The notes under the pieces are model-generated. The model was not told the DNA's origin, ran no database searches, and saw only the letters and a program-made list of their open reading frames with translations. The position numbers and the translations under genes are program-made. Positions 9,094 through 17,824 of a stretch of 64,000 bases of DNA are shown here, in pieces. Within the stretch, counting starts at the first letter, position 1, and every line of letters starts with the position of its first letter. This DNA is from an uncultured Sphingomonadaceae bacterium (GTDB lineage: Bacteria; Pseudomonadota; Alphaproteobacteria; Sphingomonadales; Sphingomonadaceae), in contig CANMFE010000002.1 of assembly GCA_947497085.1 (NCBI GenBank), forward strand, positions 372,001 to 436,000, in the 5' to 3' direction.

Positions 9094-10194
9094 TCAACCC
9101 ACACCCACCTTCGCGTCTTCCATCGTGGGATAGTCGGTATACCCCTCCGCGCCCTGACTATACCATGTCGGCGTAAAGTCGATCGGATTCAGCTCCGCGC
9201 CCATCTCGAACCGTGCGGGCAGATCGGGGTTGGTCATGAAAGTACGGCCAAAGCTGATCGCATCGGCGCGGTTTTGCGCCAAAGCCTCGCTTGCATTATC
9301 ATGGAAATAATCGCTGTTGAGCACCAGCGGCGTGTTGATCGCAGGCCGGATATGCGGGCTGACCGGGGGCACGTCAGTATTGCCATAGGTGCCATGGGCG
9401 GGCGGTTCGCGCAGTTCCAAAAACGCGATGCCAATGCTATCCAGCAATTTTGCCGCTGCGGTGAATGTCTCGTTTGGCGTGGCGTCATCCGCACCCTGCG
9501 AATCGCCATTGGGGGAAAGCCGCACCGCGACATGGCCTGAATCCCATGTTTCCACCAGCCGCCCGGTCACTTCGCCTAGCAGGCGGATCCGGTTTTCGAT
9601 ATCGCCGCCATAGTCATCATCACGCAGGTTGGTGCCAGAGCGGATAAACTGGTCAATCAGATAGCCATTGGCGGCATGGAGCTGCACGCCGTCAAACCCC
9701 GCTTTTTTCGCGTTTTCGGCTGCGCGCGCATAATCATCGAGCAGGCGCGGCATTTCGTCGGTGCGCAGCGGCCGCGCTTCCTCATATGCCTTTTTGCCCT
9801 GATAGGTACGGACATGGCCCGGCGCGGTTGTCGCGGAGGATGACACTGGCTTTTCGCCATTCAGGAAGTCGGGATGCACGATCCGGCCCATATGCCAGAG
9901 CTGGCATATAATGCGCCCGCCCGCTTCGTGCACCTGTTCGACCACCGGCTTCCATGCCTCGGTCTGTTCATCGGTCCAGATGCCCGGCGCAAATGGTGTA
10001 CCCAGCCCTTCCTGGCTGATACCCGTGGCCTCGCTGATAATCAGGCCCGCACTGGCGCGCTGCGCGTAATATTCACCCATAATCGGCGTTGGCACATGCG
10101 CCATGGTCGCACGGCAACGCGTCAGCGGCGCCATGAATATGCGGTTGGGCGCGTCGATCGCACCGACTTTCACGGGATCAAATAATGTGGGCAA
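9094..10194 (-). CDS. Old yellow enzyme family NADH:flavin oxidoreductase (alkene reductase)
   Basis: FMN-dependent ene-reductase of about 366 residues that reduces activated C=C bonds such as those in enones, quinones or nitroalkenes. The conserved start region PTLFDPVKVGAIDAPNRIFMAPLTR is preceded on the minus strand by GAGGAAAG-ACCA, so I start at TTG 10194. An ATG at 10242 would add a low-complexity tail (KPKPKKPSEER) absent from homologues and has a poorer ribosome site. The substrate-binding His/Asn pair appears in HAANGYLIDQF, and the FMN-binding end in DAISFGRTFMTNPDLP. The gene diverges from coq9; the space between them must hold both promoters. Confidence 0.9.
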   Translation of the reverse strand: MPTLFDPVKVGAIDAPNRIFMAPLTRCRATMAHVPTPIMGEYYAQRASAGLIISEATGISQEGLGTPFAPGIWTDEQTEAWKPVVEQVHEAGGRIICQLWHMGRIVHPDFLNGEKPVSSSATTAPGHVRTYQGKKAYEEARPLRTDEMPRLLDDYARAAENAKKAGFDGVQLHAANGYLIDQFIRSGTNLRDDDYGGDIENRIRLLGEVTGRLVETWDSGHVAVRLSPNGDSQGADDATPNETFTAAAKLLDSIGIAFLELREPPAHGTYGNTDVPPVSPHIRPAINTPLVLNSDYFHDNASEALAQNRADAISFGRTFMTNPDLPARFEMGAELNPIDFTPTWYSQGAEGYTDYPTMEDAKVGVG

Positions 10195-10353
10195 TGGTCT
10201 TTCCTCACTCGGCTTTTTCGGTTTTGGTTTGATACCGAACATATGCCACCAATGGCGATGTACAAGATAATCCTGCTGCGTGCGATCCAAGATTTGGTTG
10301 CAGACCGCTGCAAACATCCTATTTTGATCATATGCACCGATAGGAGCCTTATA

Positions 10354-11034
10354 ATGTACATGCCCGCACGCCTTGCCGAATTGCCAGACGAACCGACTCT
10401 CGACGAGATTCGCGCATTTCTTGCGCCGCATATTGCCGAAGAAGCCGTGTTTGACGGATGGGGCGAAGAAGCTCTTGGGAATGCCGCCAAGGCACAGGGT
10501 GTTGATACGGATGTCGCGCGGCTGGCCTATCCCGGCGGCGCAGTGGGCATGATCGATGCGTGGATCAGCGATGTCGATGCGCGCATGATTGAGGCCTATC
10601 CTGAAGAAAAACTTGCCGAGATGAAAATCCGCGAGCGCATTCGCGTGCTGGTCGAATTTCGCCTTGATGCTGTCACCGGCACAAAAGAAGCGCTGCGCAG
10701 CGCGGCGGCAATCATGGCCAATCCACGCAATGCAGCACGCACCGCCAAAACATCCTGGCGCAGCGCGGATCTGATGTGGCGGCTCGCAGGCGACACCGCG
10801 ACCGATTACAACCATTATACCAAGCGCACGATATTGTCGGGCGTCTATAGCAGCACGGTCATGGTGTTCCTGGGTGATGACAGCGAGAATCATGCCGAGA
10901 CCAGAGCATTTCTGGGGCGCAGGCTCGACAATGTAATGCAGTTTGAAAAGGTGAAATACCAGTTCCTGAAAAACAGCGAAAACCGGCCCAGCCTGACGCG
11001 CTTTCTGGGGCGGTTGCGCTATCCGGCGGGGTAA
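10354..11034 (+). CDS. COQ9 family ubiquinone biosynthesis protein
   Basis: A 226-residue lipid-binding accessory protein of ubiquinone synthesis. The opening TLDEIRAFLAPHIAEEAVFDGWGEEAL and the later WRSADLMWRLAGDTATDYNHYTKR followed by ILSGVYSSTVMVFLGDDS are characteristic of COQ9. ATG 10354 is chosen because TAGGAG lies 8 bp upstream; the longer frame beginning at 10243 runs through the intergenic promoter region. In mitochondria COQ9 presents lipid substrates to COQ7; the same role is inferred here. Confidence 0.88.
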   Translation: MYMPARLAELPDEPTLDEIRAFLAPHIAEEAVFDGWGEEALGNAAKAQGVDTDVARLAYPGGAVGMIDAWISDVDARMIEAYPEEKLAEMKIRERIRVLVEFRLDAVTGTKEALRSAAAIMANPRNAARTAKTSWRSADLMWRLAGDTATDYNHYTKRTILSGVYSSTVMVFLGDDSENHAETRAFLGRRLDNVMQFEKVKYQFLKNSENRPSLTRFLGRLRYPAG

Positions 11035-11082
11035 TATTCCCGAATGATCGATAATATGGGCTGGCTATTGCATGGCCATATT

Positions 11083-11101
11083 GATAATGACTTGCATTTA
11101 T
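11083..11101 (+). promoter_or_regulatory. Candidate Fur-type iron box upstream of feoA
   Basis: GATAATGACTTGCATTTAT matches 12 of 19 positions of the classical GATAATGATAATCATTATC Fur box, with the left eight bases identical. It lies 27 bp before the feoA start, a suitable place for iron repression. No regulator gene is nearby. Confidence 0.45.
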
Positions 11102-11127
11102 AACAAACCCTGCCCTATCGAGTTTCC

Positions 11128-11403
11128 ATGCTGCTAGATCAATTGCCCAAAAACCAGAGCGCACATATCGATGCGATAGACTGGTCCGCGCTTTCCGAAA
11201 GCGAGGGGCAGCGGCTGCGCGCACTTGGCATTGATGAAGGCGCAACTGTTGAAACCGCGCATCGCGGCGTGTTTTTCGGACACGACCCGCTGGCTGTGCG
11301 CGTGGGCCGAATGATGGTAGCGCTGCGCCGCGTACATGCCCGCGCCATATGGGTGACGCCGCACAAACAAGACGCAAAAGCAGCAGGAGCGCTGAAAACT
11401 TGA
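11128..11403 (+). CDS. feoA: FeoA family ferrous iron transport protein
   Basis: A 91-residue SH3-like cytosolic protein that accompanies FeoB. The features are LGIDEGATVETAHRG and GHDPLAVRVGRMMVALRR, as in FeoA domains. The stop overlaps the feoB TTG start (TTGA), indicating coupled translation. The start ATG 11128 lacks a strong Shine-Dalgarno sequence. Confidence 0.88.
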   Translation: MLLDQLPKNQSAHIDAIDWSALSESEGQRLRALGIDEGATVETAHRGVFFGHDPLAVRVGRMMVALRRVHARAIWVTPHKQDAKAAGALKT

Positions 11404-13256
11404 CTGCAAATACACCTTTGGTCGCACTGGTCGGCAACCCCAATGCAGGCAAAAGCGCGCTGTTCAATGCGCTGACCGGCGCGCGGCAGAAGATTGCCAA
11501 TTATCCCGGCGTCACGGTTGAACGCAAGGCAGGCCGTTTCACACTCGACGATGGCCGTCCGGTCGAGCTGATCGACCTGCCCGGCAGTTACAGCCTGACC
11601 CCCACCAGCCCCGATGAGGAAGTGACCCGCAATGTGGTGCTGGGCGATCAGGAAGGCGAACGCCGCCCCGATGCGCTGGTGCTGGTGCTCGATGCCGCCA
11701 ATCTGGAGCAGCATCTGGTATTTGCGCAGGAAGTCATTGCACTTGGCCGCCCGGTGATTGTCGCGCTTAATATGATGGATTTGGCGCAGCGTGATGGCCT
11801 GACAGTTGACGGCGCGATATTGGCGCAGCAGCTGGGCGTGCCGGTTATCGAAACCGTTGCCGTTCGCCGCCGCGGCCTCAATGAATTGCGTCAGGCCGTT
11901 GATAATATGATTTCAGGGAAATTGCCCGCGCAAGCGGCCAGGCCCGAGGCCAGCCTGAAATCACGCCGCAAAATTGCGAATAAGATGGCGGGCAAGGCGA
12001 TTGTGTCCGAAGCGGCGGGCCGCCGCTGGTCAGAGCGGGCGGATGCGGTCCTGCTTAACCCGTTTCTTGGCCCCATCATCCTGTTTGCGCTGCTGTTCGT
12101 GATATTCCAGGCGGTGTTCAGCTGGGCGACGCCGTTTGCCGATGCGCTGGAAGGCGGCGTTGCTTTCCTGTCCGATCTGGTCGCCAGCAACCTCAGCGAG
12201 GGTCTGGTCCGCTCATTTCTGGTTGATGGCGTGCTGGCGGGTGTCGGTTCGGTCATTGTTTTCCTGCCGCAGATCCTGATCCTGTTCTTTTTCATCCTGT
12301 TGATGGAATCGAGCGGCTATATGGCGCGCGCCGCCTTTATCATGGACCGGATGATGGCCTATGTCGGGCTGTCGGGGCGGTCTTTCATTCCGCTGCTCTC
12401 CTCTTTCGCCTGCGCCATTCCCGGTATTATGGCCACCCGTAGCATTGCCGACCCGAAAGACCGGCTGACCACCATATTGGTCGCACCGCTGATGACCTGC
12501 TCAGCGCGATTGCCAGTTTACGCCGTGATTATCGCCGCTTTCATTCCGAATAACTCAGTGGGGCCGGGCATCGGGTTGCAGGGATTGGTCCTGTTCGGAT
12601 TATATGTAGCCGGCATTATTGGTGCGATGGTCGTGGCGCTGGTGCTGCGCTCGACAGTGACCAAGGGCGCTGCCAGCGGCTTCCTGATGGAAATGCCGAA
12701 ATATCAGCTGCCACGTATCCGTGATGTCCTACTCGGCCTGTGGCAACGCGCCTATGTTTTCCTGCGCCGTGCAGGTACGATTATTTTCGCGGTGACCATT
12801 GTACTATGGCTCATGCTCAGCTTTCCCAAGGTTCCGGTGGGCAGCGATATGAGTCAGTCGGAATATTCCGCCGCAGGCCGTGTGGCCGGTGTGATTGAAC
12901 CGATTGTGAAGCCCATTGGGTTCAGCCGCGATATTGCGCTTGCGCTGATCCCAGCCATGGCCGCACGCGAAGTCGCCGTGGCCGCGCTTGCCACCACCTA
13001 TGCCATTGATGAAGAGGATGAGGACAAACAGGCGCAGCAGCTGGGCGACCGGCTGTCGGGCCGCTGGTCGCTGCCGACCGCGCTCGCCTTTCTCGCCTGG
13101 TTTGTATTTGCCCCGCAATGCATTTCCACCATCGCTGTCACGCGCCGCGAAACCAATGGGTGGAAATGGCCGATATTCATGACTGTCTATCTTTTTGCAC
13201 TGGCATATGCTGCGGCGGGGATAACTTTCTGGACAGCCACCGCGCTAGGTTGGTAA
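11400..13256 (+). CDS. feoB: Ferrous iron transporter B
   Basis: GTPase-coupled inner-membrane Fe(II) importer. About 618 residues from TTG 11400, which is preceded by AGGAGCG and overlaps the feoA stop; the frame upstream of this is unconserved. The G domain shows G1 GNPNAGKS (12-19), G3 DLPG and G4 NMMD. The membrane part begins near residue 220 and contains the gate motifs, for example SSFACAIPGIMATR and the second repeat PAMAAREVAVAAL. No FeoC gene follows; a single-strand DNA-binding protein gene comes next. Confidence 0.95.
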   Translation: MTANTPLVALVGNPNAGKSALFNALTGARQKIANYPGVTVERKAGRFTLDDGRPVELIDLPGSYSLTPTSPDEEVTRNVVLGDQEGERRPDALVLVLDAANLEQHLVFAQEVIALGRPVIVALNMMDLAQRDGLTVDGAILAQQLGVPVIETVAVRRRGLNELRQAVDNMISGKLPAQAARPEASLKSRRKIANKMAGKAIVSEAAGRRWSERADAVLLNPFLGPIILFALLFVIFQAVFSWATPFADALEGGVAFLSDLVASNLSEGLVRSFLVDGVLAGVGSVIVFLPQILILFFFILLMESSGYMARAAFIMDRMMAYVGLSGRSFIPLLSSFACAIPGIMATRSIADPKDRLTTILVAPLMTCSARLPVYAVIIAAFIPNNSVGPGIGLQGLVLFGLYVAGIIGAMVVALVLRSTVTKGAASGFLMEMPKYQLPRIRDVLLGLWQRAYVFLRRAGTIIFAVTIVLWLMLSFPKVPVGSDMSQSEYSAAGRVAGVIEPIVKPIGFSRDIALALIPAMAAREVAVAALATTYAIDEEDEDKQAQQLGDRLSGRWSLPTALAFLAWFVFAPQCISTIAVTRRETNGWKWPIFMTVYLFALAYAAAGITFWTATALGW

Positions 13257-13296
13257 GGCCTGTTCAAACATCACCTGAATAGAAAGTTTTTTGATC

Positions 13297-13815
13297 ATGG
13301 CGGGCAGCGTAAATAAAGTCATTCTTATCGGTAATCTGGGCGCGGACCCGGAAATCCGTTCATTCCAGAATGGCGGCCGAGTCGCCAATCTGCGCATCGC
13401 CACATCGGAAAGCTGGAAAGACAAGAATACCGGTGAGCGCCGCGAAAAAACCGAATGGCACAGCGTCGCCATTTTTTCCGACGGCCTGATCGGTGTGGTC
13501 GAACGCTATCTGAAAAAAGGCAGCAAGGTCTATATTGAAGGCAAACTACAGACCCGCAAGTGGCAGGATCAGTCCGGCAATGACCGTTATTCCACCGAAG
13601 TCGTGATTCAGGGCATGGGCGGCTCGCTGACTATGCTCGATAGCGCGGGCGGTGGCCAGGGCGGTGGTGGCTATGGCGGCGGCCAGCAGGGCGGGCCCCA
13701 GGGCAGTAACGATGGCTGGGGCAATACCGGCGACGGCAATCAGGGTGGCGGCTCCGGCGGCGCAGCTGCTGGCGGCGGTTTCAGCGATGACCTTGACGAT
13801 GACGTCCCGTTCTAG
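13297..13815 (+). CDS. ssb: Single-stranded DNA-binding protein
   Basis: A 172-residue SSB with the OB fold in residues 1-110 ([39 protein letters not shown]), a Gly/Gln-rich flexible linker, and the acidic tip DLDDDVPF that recruits replication and repair partners. The start ATG 13297 gives the normal family N-terminus; a TTG two codons upstream is less likely. Confidence 0.95.
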   Translation: MAGSVNKVILIGNLGADPEIRSFQNGGRVANLRIATSESWKDKNTGERREKTEWHSVAIFSDGLIGVVERYLKKGSKVYIEGKLQTRKWQDQSGNDRYSTEVVIQGMGGSLTMLDSAGGGQGGGGYGGGQQGGPQGSNDGWGNTGDGNQGGGSGGAAAGGGFSDDLDDDVPF

Positions 13816-13833
13816 GACGCCATTTCCCTAAAT

Positions 13834-14358
13834 CTATTTTTTTAAATCCTTGAGCGCCGCAAACGGGCTATTGTCTTCGGGTGCGGAAATGTTCGCGCGC
13901 GCCTCTGCATCGTCAGCATTGGGCCCGCGTGGATAGGGATCTATGGCAACCGCAAGCGACTGCGCGACCGCTTCGCCAATATCAATTTTGTCGCCCGCAT
14001 AATATTCAACGTCGAAATCCTGCTCGGTCAATTCGATTTCCTCGTCCGGCGTAATTTCCTCTTTCATCTCGGCTTCCGGTTCAAAGCGGATCTCGATATC
14101 CTCGGACAGGCTGACAGGGAATTCCTCTGCCGTAATACCGCATAGCTGTTGCAGCTGCGCCGATATTTTTCCGCGCGCAAATATGGTCGCCCCGTCTTTT
14201 TCCAACACCAACTGCGCCGTAAAGCGGTCCAGCGACACAATGCCGAACCGTTTTGCGAGAGCCGTACATTCCTCCGTTGTGGCGATAAGCTCATGCGTCT
14301 TGCCGGCAATATCGCGGATATCGATGATGCGGCTGAATTCAGGTGTCATATTGTCCAT
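13834..14358 (-). CDS. YceD family (DUF177) protein
   Basis: About 174 residues. The pattern EFSRIIDIRDI at the N-terminus, LVLEKDGATIFARGKISAQLQQLC in the middle, and DEEIELTEQDFDVEYYAGDKIDIGEAVAQSLAVAIDPYPR near the end are typical of YceD/DUF177, known in bacteria and plants for a role in 23S rRNA accumulation. ATG 14358 is supported by GGAGGA just upstream. It follows the chaperone gene 12 bp after its stop, as in many alphaproteobacteria. Confidence 0.85.
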   Translation of the reverse strand: MDNMTPEFSRIIDIRDIAGKTHELIATTEECTALAKRFGIVSLDRFTAQLVLEKDGATIFARGKISAQLQQLCGITAEEFPVSLSEDIEIRFEPEAEMKEEITPDEEIELTEQDFDVEYYAGDKIDIGEAVAQSLAVAIDPYPRGPNADDAEARANISAPEDNSPFAALKDLKK

Positions 14359-14370
14359 GGATTCCTCCAT

Positions 14371-14889
14371 TCAGATTCGCGCGGCCATAACATCAGCAAT
14401 GTCCTGCGCCATCAGATGCTGGTAAAAGCCCAGCAATGCATCCGAACTGTGCGCCAGCGCGGTGTCCGCAGGTGCTGCGTCATAAAAATTGCGCTTCACC
14501 GCGTCCCGGAAAAGCTGTTCATCGCCAGAAGCCAGCGCCTCGCGATAGGCACCCAGACGTCCGCCCAAAGCCCCCATCATCCGCCCCATATGCTTGCCAA
14601 CCACCAGATCACCCACGCCAATTTCACGCAGCTGCCCATCCATGTCATCCACGAAAATCTCGGTCAGGTGTACGCTTTCCGGCGCCTTATCCGGTTCCTG
14701 TTCCAGACGCAGCAACACCATGCACAAAACCCCCGTAATCGCCGCGAACCGGCCTTCAATCGTGTCAGGCACGCTGCCTTTCACATACCAATGCGGCTCA
14801 CGCCCCTTGGCGATGATTGCGCGGTATAATGTGCGCTCCACCGTTTCCGGCGGCTTCCCGCCATGCAGCAAATCCCGTAACATTCCCAT
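14371..14889 (-). CDS. Ubiquinol-cytochrome c chaperone (Cbp3-like) family protein
   Basis: About 172 residues, resembling the mitochondrial Cbp3/UQCC1 assembly factor of complex III. Typical stretches are LYRAIIAKGREPHWY, TIEGRFAAITGVLCMVLLRL, HLTEIFVDDMDGQLREIGVGDLVVGKHM and GRLGAYREAL. ATG 14889 is chosen with AGG 4 bp upstream; a TTG at 14910 and an ATG at 14883 are alternatives. It is transcribed with yceD and diverges from bamE. Confidence 0.85.
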   Translation of the reverse strand: MGMLRDLLHGGKPPETVERTLYRAIIAKGREPHWYVKGSVPDTIEGRFAAITGVLCMVLLRLEQEPDKAPESVHLTEIFVDDMDGQLREIGVGDLVVGKHMGRMMGALGGRLGAYREALASGDEQLFRDAVKRNFYDAAPADTALAHSSDALLGFYQHLMAQDIADVMAARI

Positions 14890-15081
14890 ATGGCCTGTCC
14901 ATTCAGTCAAAATTCATGCCCGCTGTCCAAAATAACCGCTTTGCGTGCATGTTGATGCTTGTCATATAGGGCGATATGCCGCATTCGCAAATAAAGGCTG
15001 CAAAAGCGCAGCGGACAGGTTAAGAGAATTTGCGCATGGTCGGCCATATAGGCGGCCGCGTAATGATTGACGGAGAATGAA

Positions 15082-15576
15082 ATGGGTTTTTTACGCAGCA
15101 TGAAGCCACAAAGTGGCAAATCGCGCATGACGATATTGCTGGTGGCTGCCGCAGTGGTTCCCGCGCTTTCAGGCTGTGCGAAAATCAAAACACATCAGGG
15201 GTATGTTGTTGATAACGTGCTGGTGAATTCCGTCCAGCCGGGCGTGGATAACAAACAGTCTGTGGTTCAGACACTGGGCCGCCCGACCTTTACAGGCCAG
15301 TTCAGCGAAAATGACTGGTATTATGTATCACGCAACATGCATCAGCTCGCCTTTGGCTCTCCCAAACCAAAGGAACAGACGGTCATGCGCGTGCGTTTTG
15401 ATCAGGCCGGAAATGTGGCGCGTGTTGACAAAACCGGTGTCGAACTGGCCGCAAATATTTCTCCCGATGGTGACAAGACGCCAACACGCGGTCGGGATCG
15501 CGGCTTTTTTGAAGATCTGTTCGGAAATATTGGTTCTGTGGGTGTCCCGGGCGCGGGTGCGGGTCAGGGCCGCTAA
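15082..15576 (+). CDS. bamE: Outer membrane assembly lipoprotein BamE
   Basis: A 164-residue lipoprotein of the BAM complex. A signal peptide with lipobox LSGC (about residue 35) precedes a SmpA/OmlA domain: VLVNSVQPGVDNKQSVVQTLGRPT, then WYYVSR and VMRVRFDQAGNV. ATG 15082 has CGGAGA upstream and is preferred over TTG 15067. The C-terminal ~30 residues are Gly-rich and look disordered. It diverges from the Cbp3-like/yceD pair. Confidence 0.9.
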   Translation: MGFLRSMKPQSGKSRMTILLVAAAVVPALSGCAKIKTHQGYVVDNVLVNSVQPGVDNKQSVVQTLGRPTFTGQFSENDWYYVSRNMHQLAFGSPKPKEQTVMRVRFDQAGNVARVDKTGVELAANISPDGDKTPTRGRDRGFFEDLFGNIGSVGVPGAGAGQGR

Positions 15577-15611
15577 TCAGTCCAGCGTTTTGGCCGTTTT
15601 CGTAAGCGCCT

Positions 15612-16925
15612 TCAGTCTTGCCAGCGCTTTCTCGTAACGATCAACTTGTCGATCTTGCGCCCGTCCATATCAATAATTTCAAACACGAAATCCTGATCAG
15701 TAAAGCTCTCCCCCTCCACCGGAAGGCGGCGCAGCACGTTGAGCGCATAGCCCGCGACAGTCGCATAGTCGCGGTCATCGGGAAGGTCGAGGCCAAGCTG
15801 CTCGGCCAATGTGTCTGCAGGCAGCGCGCCTGACAACAGATAACTGCCATCGCTGCGCTCTATCATTTGCGGCAGTTCGCCATCGTCCTGGTCCTCCGCA
15901 AATTGTCCGGCAATCGCGGATAACAGGTCTGCAGGTGTTACAAGTCCGTCAAAATGGCCATATTCATCATGCACCAGCGCCATGGATATCTCACCTTGCT
16001 GCAAGACACGCAGCGCGTCCATCGCATCCACCTGATCAGGCACAATTTCCACGCGGCGCATCATTTGCCTGAGATCAACAGGTTCGCCATCCATGATTCG
16101 CATCATGATTTCGCGAACCTGCACTACGCCCAATATATTATCCACGGACCCATCCGCCACTGGCAGGCGGTTATGCGATGTCGTATCCAGCCGCTCGCGA
16201 ATCTCTTCCTCGCTGGCCGAAACATCGATCCAGTCAACTTCCGTACGCGGCGTCATAACCTCACGTACAGGCCGGTCGGCAAGGCGCACCACGCCAGATA
16301 TAATCGCGCGCTCATTTTCCTCGATAACACCAGACCGTGTGGCCTCGGCAAAAATCATGTGCAGCTCTTCAGCTGTCACCAGATCACCCGTGCTGCGTTT
16401 CATGCCGATCATGCGCAACAACAGCGCGCCTGTGCTGTCGAGCAACCAGACAATCGGCGCCATGATACGCGCCATAAGGTCCATCGGAATGGCCATGGTC
16501 GCGGCGATGCGCTCCCCGGCTCTCAGCGCAATCTGTTTCGGGACAAGTTCACCAATCACCAGCGAGGCAAATGTTGTCACACCGATCACGAGTGCAAAAC
16601 CAACCGTCTGGGCAAGACCTGCATCCATGCCAAGGCGCGCAAGGCGTTCACCAACCGGCCCGCCCAGGCTGGCACCCGAATAGGCGCCGGCGACAATGCC
16701 GATCAATGTTATGCCGATTTGCACGGTCGAGAGGAACTTGCCCGGATCGGCTGCCAGCCGGATTGCCGTAGCCGCGCCCTTCGATCCGTCTTTGGCCATC
16801 GCTTTCAGCCGTGCTGTGCGCGCAGATACAATGGCTAGCTCCGACATGGCAAAAATGCCATTCACGAAAATAAGGCCGATAATGACGAAAGCGTCAAACC
16901 AAGGAAAAGGATCAAGTGCAGGCAT
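15612..16925 (-). CDS. Hemolysin family / CNNM transmembrane protein with CBS pair (CorC/HlyC)
   Basis: A 437-residue inner-membrane protein with an N-terminal DUF21/CNNM domain (membrane segments around residues 10-30, 60-85, 100-125 and 140-160), a tandem CBS domain (VREVMTPRTEVDWID and a second unit near 275-330) and a C-terminal CorC_HlyC domain (DRDYATVAGYALNVLRRLP). The family is tied to Mg2+/Co2+ homeostasis; haemolysin is a historic name. It converges with bamE. Confidence 0.9.
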   Translation of the reverse strand: MPALDPFPWFDAFVIIGLIFVNGIFAMSELAIVSARTARLKAMAKDGSKGAATAIRLAADPGKFLSTVQIGITLIGIVAGAYSGASLGGPVGERLARLGMDAGLAQTVGFALVIGVTTFASLVIGELVPKQIALRAGERIAATMAIPMDLMARIMAPIVWLLDSTGALLLRMIGMKRSTGDLVTAEELHMIFAEATRSGVIEENERAIISGVVRLADRPVREVMTPRTEVDWIDVSASEEEIRERLDTTSHNRLPVADGSVDNILGVVQVREIMMRIMDGEPVDLRQMMRRVEIVPDQVDAMDALRVLQQGEISMALVHDEYGHFDGLVTPADLLSAIAGQFAEDQDDGELPQMIERSDGSYLLSGALPADTLAEQLGLDLPDDRDYATVAGYALNVLRRLPVEGESFTDQDFVFEIIDMDGRKIDKLIVTRKRWQD

Positions 16926-17072
16926 GAATAAGGCTATTTAGAACGCATGATTTGAATTTTACAGAACTTTATCGCTCATCGCGCGTTCACCTCGCATACG
17001 GCATGTCTGCATGCCTGACAAATATTGCCCTCATATATGGGGTATGCGGGTCATAATATGGAGGATAAAATA

Positions 17073-17756
17073 ATGAATTCATTCAAAAAAACCGGAATCA
17101 TGCTTTCAGGCGTGGCAGCACTTGGCCTAAGCGCCTGTGTCACCAACCCGGAAACCGGAAATAAAGTACTTAGCAAAACAGCCATTGGCGGCGTAGCGGG
17201 CGCTGTGGGCGGTTATTTTCTGGGCGATCTGGTCGGCGGCAAGCGCGACCGCACCGAAAAAATCGTCGGCGCGGGCATTGGTGCAGTAGCGGGCGCAGGT
17301 GTCGGCTATTATCTGGATCAGCAGCAAAAAGAGCTGGAGCGCAAGACTGAAGGCACCGGCGTGGAAGTTGTGCGTGAAGGCGACAGCCTGATACTCAACA
17401 TGCCGTCACAAGTCACGTTTGGTGTGGACAGCTCGACCATCCAGCCGAATTTCCAGGCGACACTTGCCGAAGTAGCCGGCACGCTCAAGGAATATGAAAA
17501 AACATATATCGATGTTTACGGGCACACCGATTCCACAGGCAGCGACAGCTATAACCAGGGCCTGTCAGAGCGCCGCGCCGGTAGCGTGGCCAGCTATCTG
17601 ACCGGGCAGGGCGTGCAATCCGCACGAATCGCCACGCGCGGCTTTGGTGAAAGCCAGCCCATCGCAACCAACACGACCGAAGAAGGCCGCGCCGCGAACC
17701 GCCGTGTGGAAATACGGATCGTGCCGGTGACGGAAGAAGATGTGCAGGGCACATAG
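17073..17756 (+). CDS. OmpA/Pal-type lipoprotein with glycine-zipper region
   Basis: A 227-residue envelope protein. A signal peptide ends in lipobox LSAC (about residue 22), followed by a glycine-zipper stretch (GGVAGAVGGYFLGDLVGG and GAGIGAVAGAGVGYYLDQ) and an OmpA C-terminal peptidoglycan-binding domain with VYGHTDSTGSDSYNQGLSERRA and TTEEGRAANRRVEIRI. The start ATG 17073 has GGAGGA 7 bp upstream. It probably links the outer membrane to peptidoglycan; tolB and pal neighbours are absent, so it is not necessarily the true Pal. Confidence 0.88.
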   Translation: MNSFKKTGIMLSGVAALGLSACVTNPETGNKVLSKTAIGGVAGAVGGYFLGDLVGGKRDRTEKIVGAGIGAVAGAGVGYYLDQQQKELERKTEGTGVEVVREGDSLILNMPSQVTFGVDSSTIQPNFQATLAEVAGTLKEYEKTYIDVYGHTDSTGSDSYNQGLSERRAGSVASYLTGQGVQSARIATRGFGESQPIATNTTEEGRAANRRVEIRIVPVTEEDVQGT

Positions 17757-17790
17757 GCCTCTGCGGATCAGGAAGTATCAGTACGAAAAT

Positions 17791-17824
17791 GCAGGGCGTA
17801 AAGGTTCAGACCTTTGCGCCCTGC
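17791..17824. terminator. Shared hairpin terminator between the OmpA-type gene and ubiH
   Basis: GCAGGGCGTAAAGG pairs with CCTTTGCGCCCTGC over 14 positions (one G-U pair). On the minus strand the hairpin is followed by ATTTT. The right arm lies within the last codons of the minus-strand hydroxylase gene, so the coding end doubles as a terminator arm. Confidence 0.75.

Noticed and set aside
10195..10893. N-terminal extension of the old yellow enzyme frame reaching across coq9
   Set aside because: It is antisense to coq9 and adds no conserved sequence; the true start is near 10194.
15954..16838. ORF of 294 codons antisense to the CBS-domain membrane protein
   Set aside because: Shadow of a conserved gene, His/Arg-rich translation.
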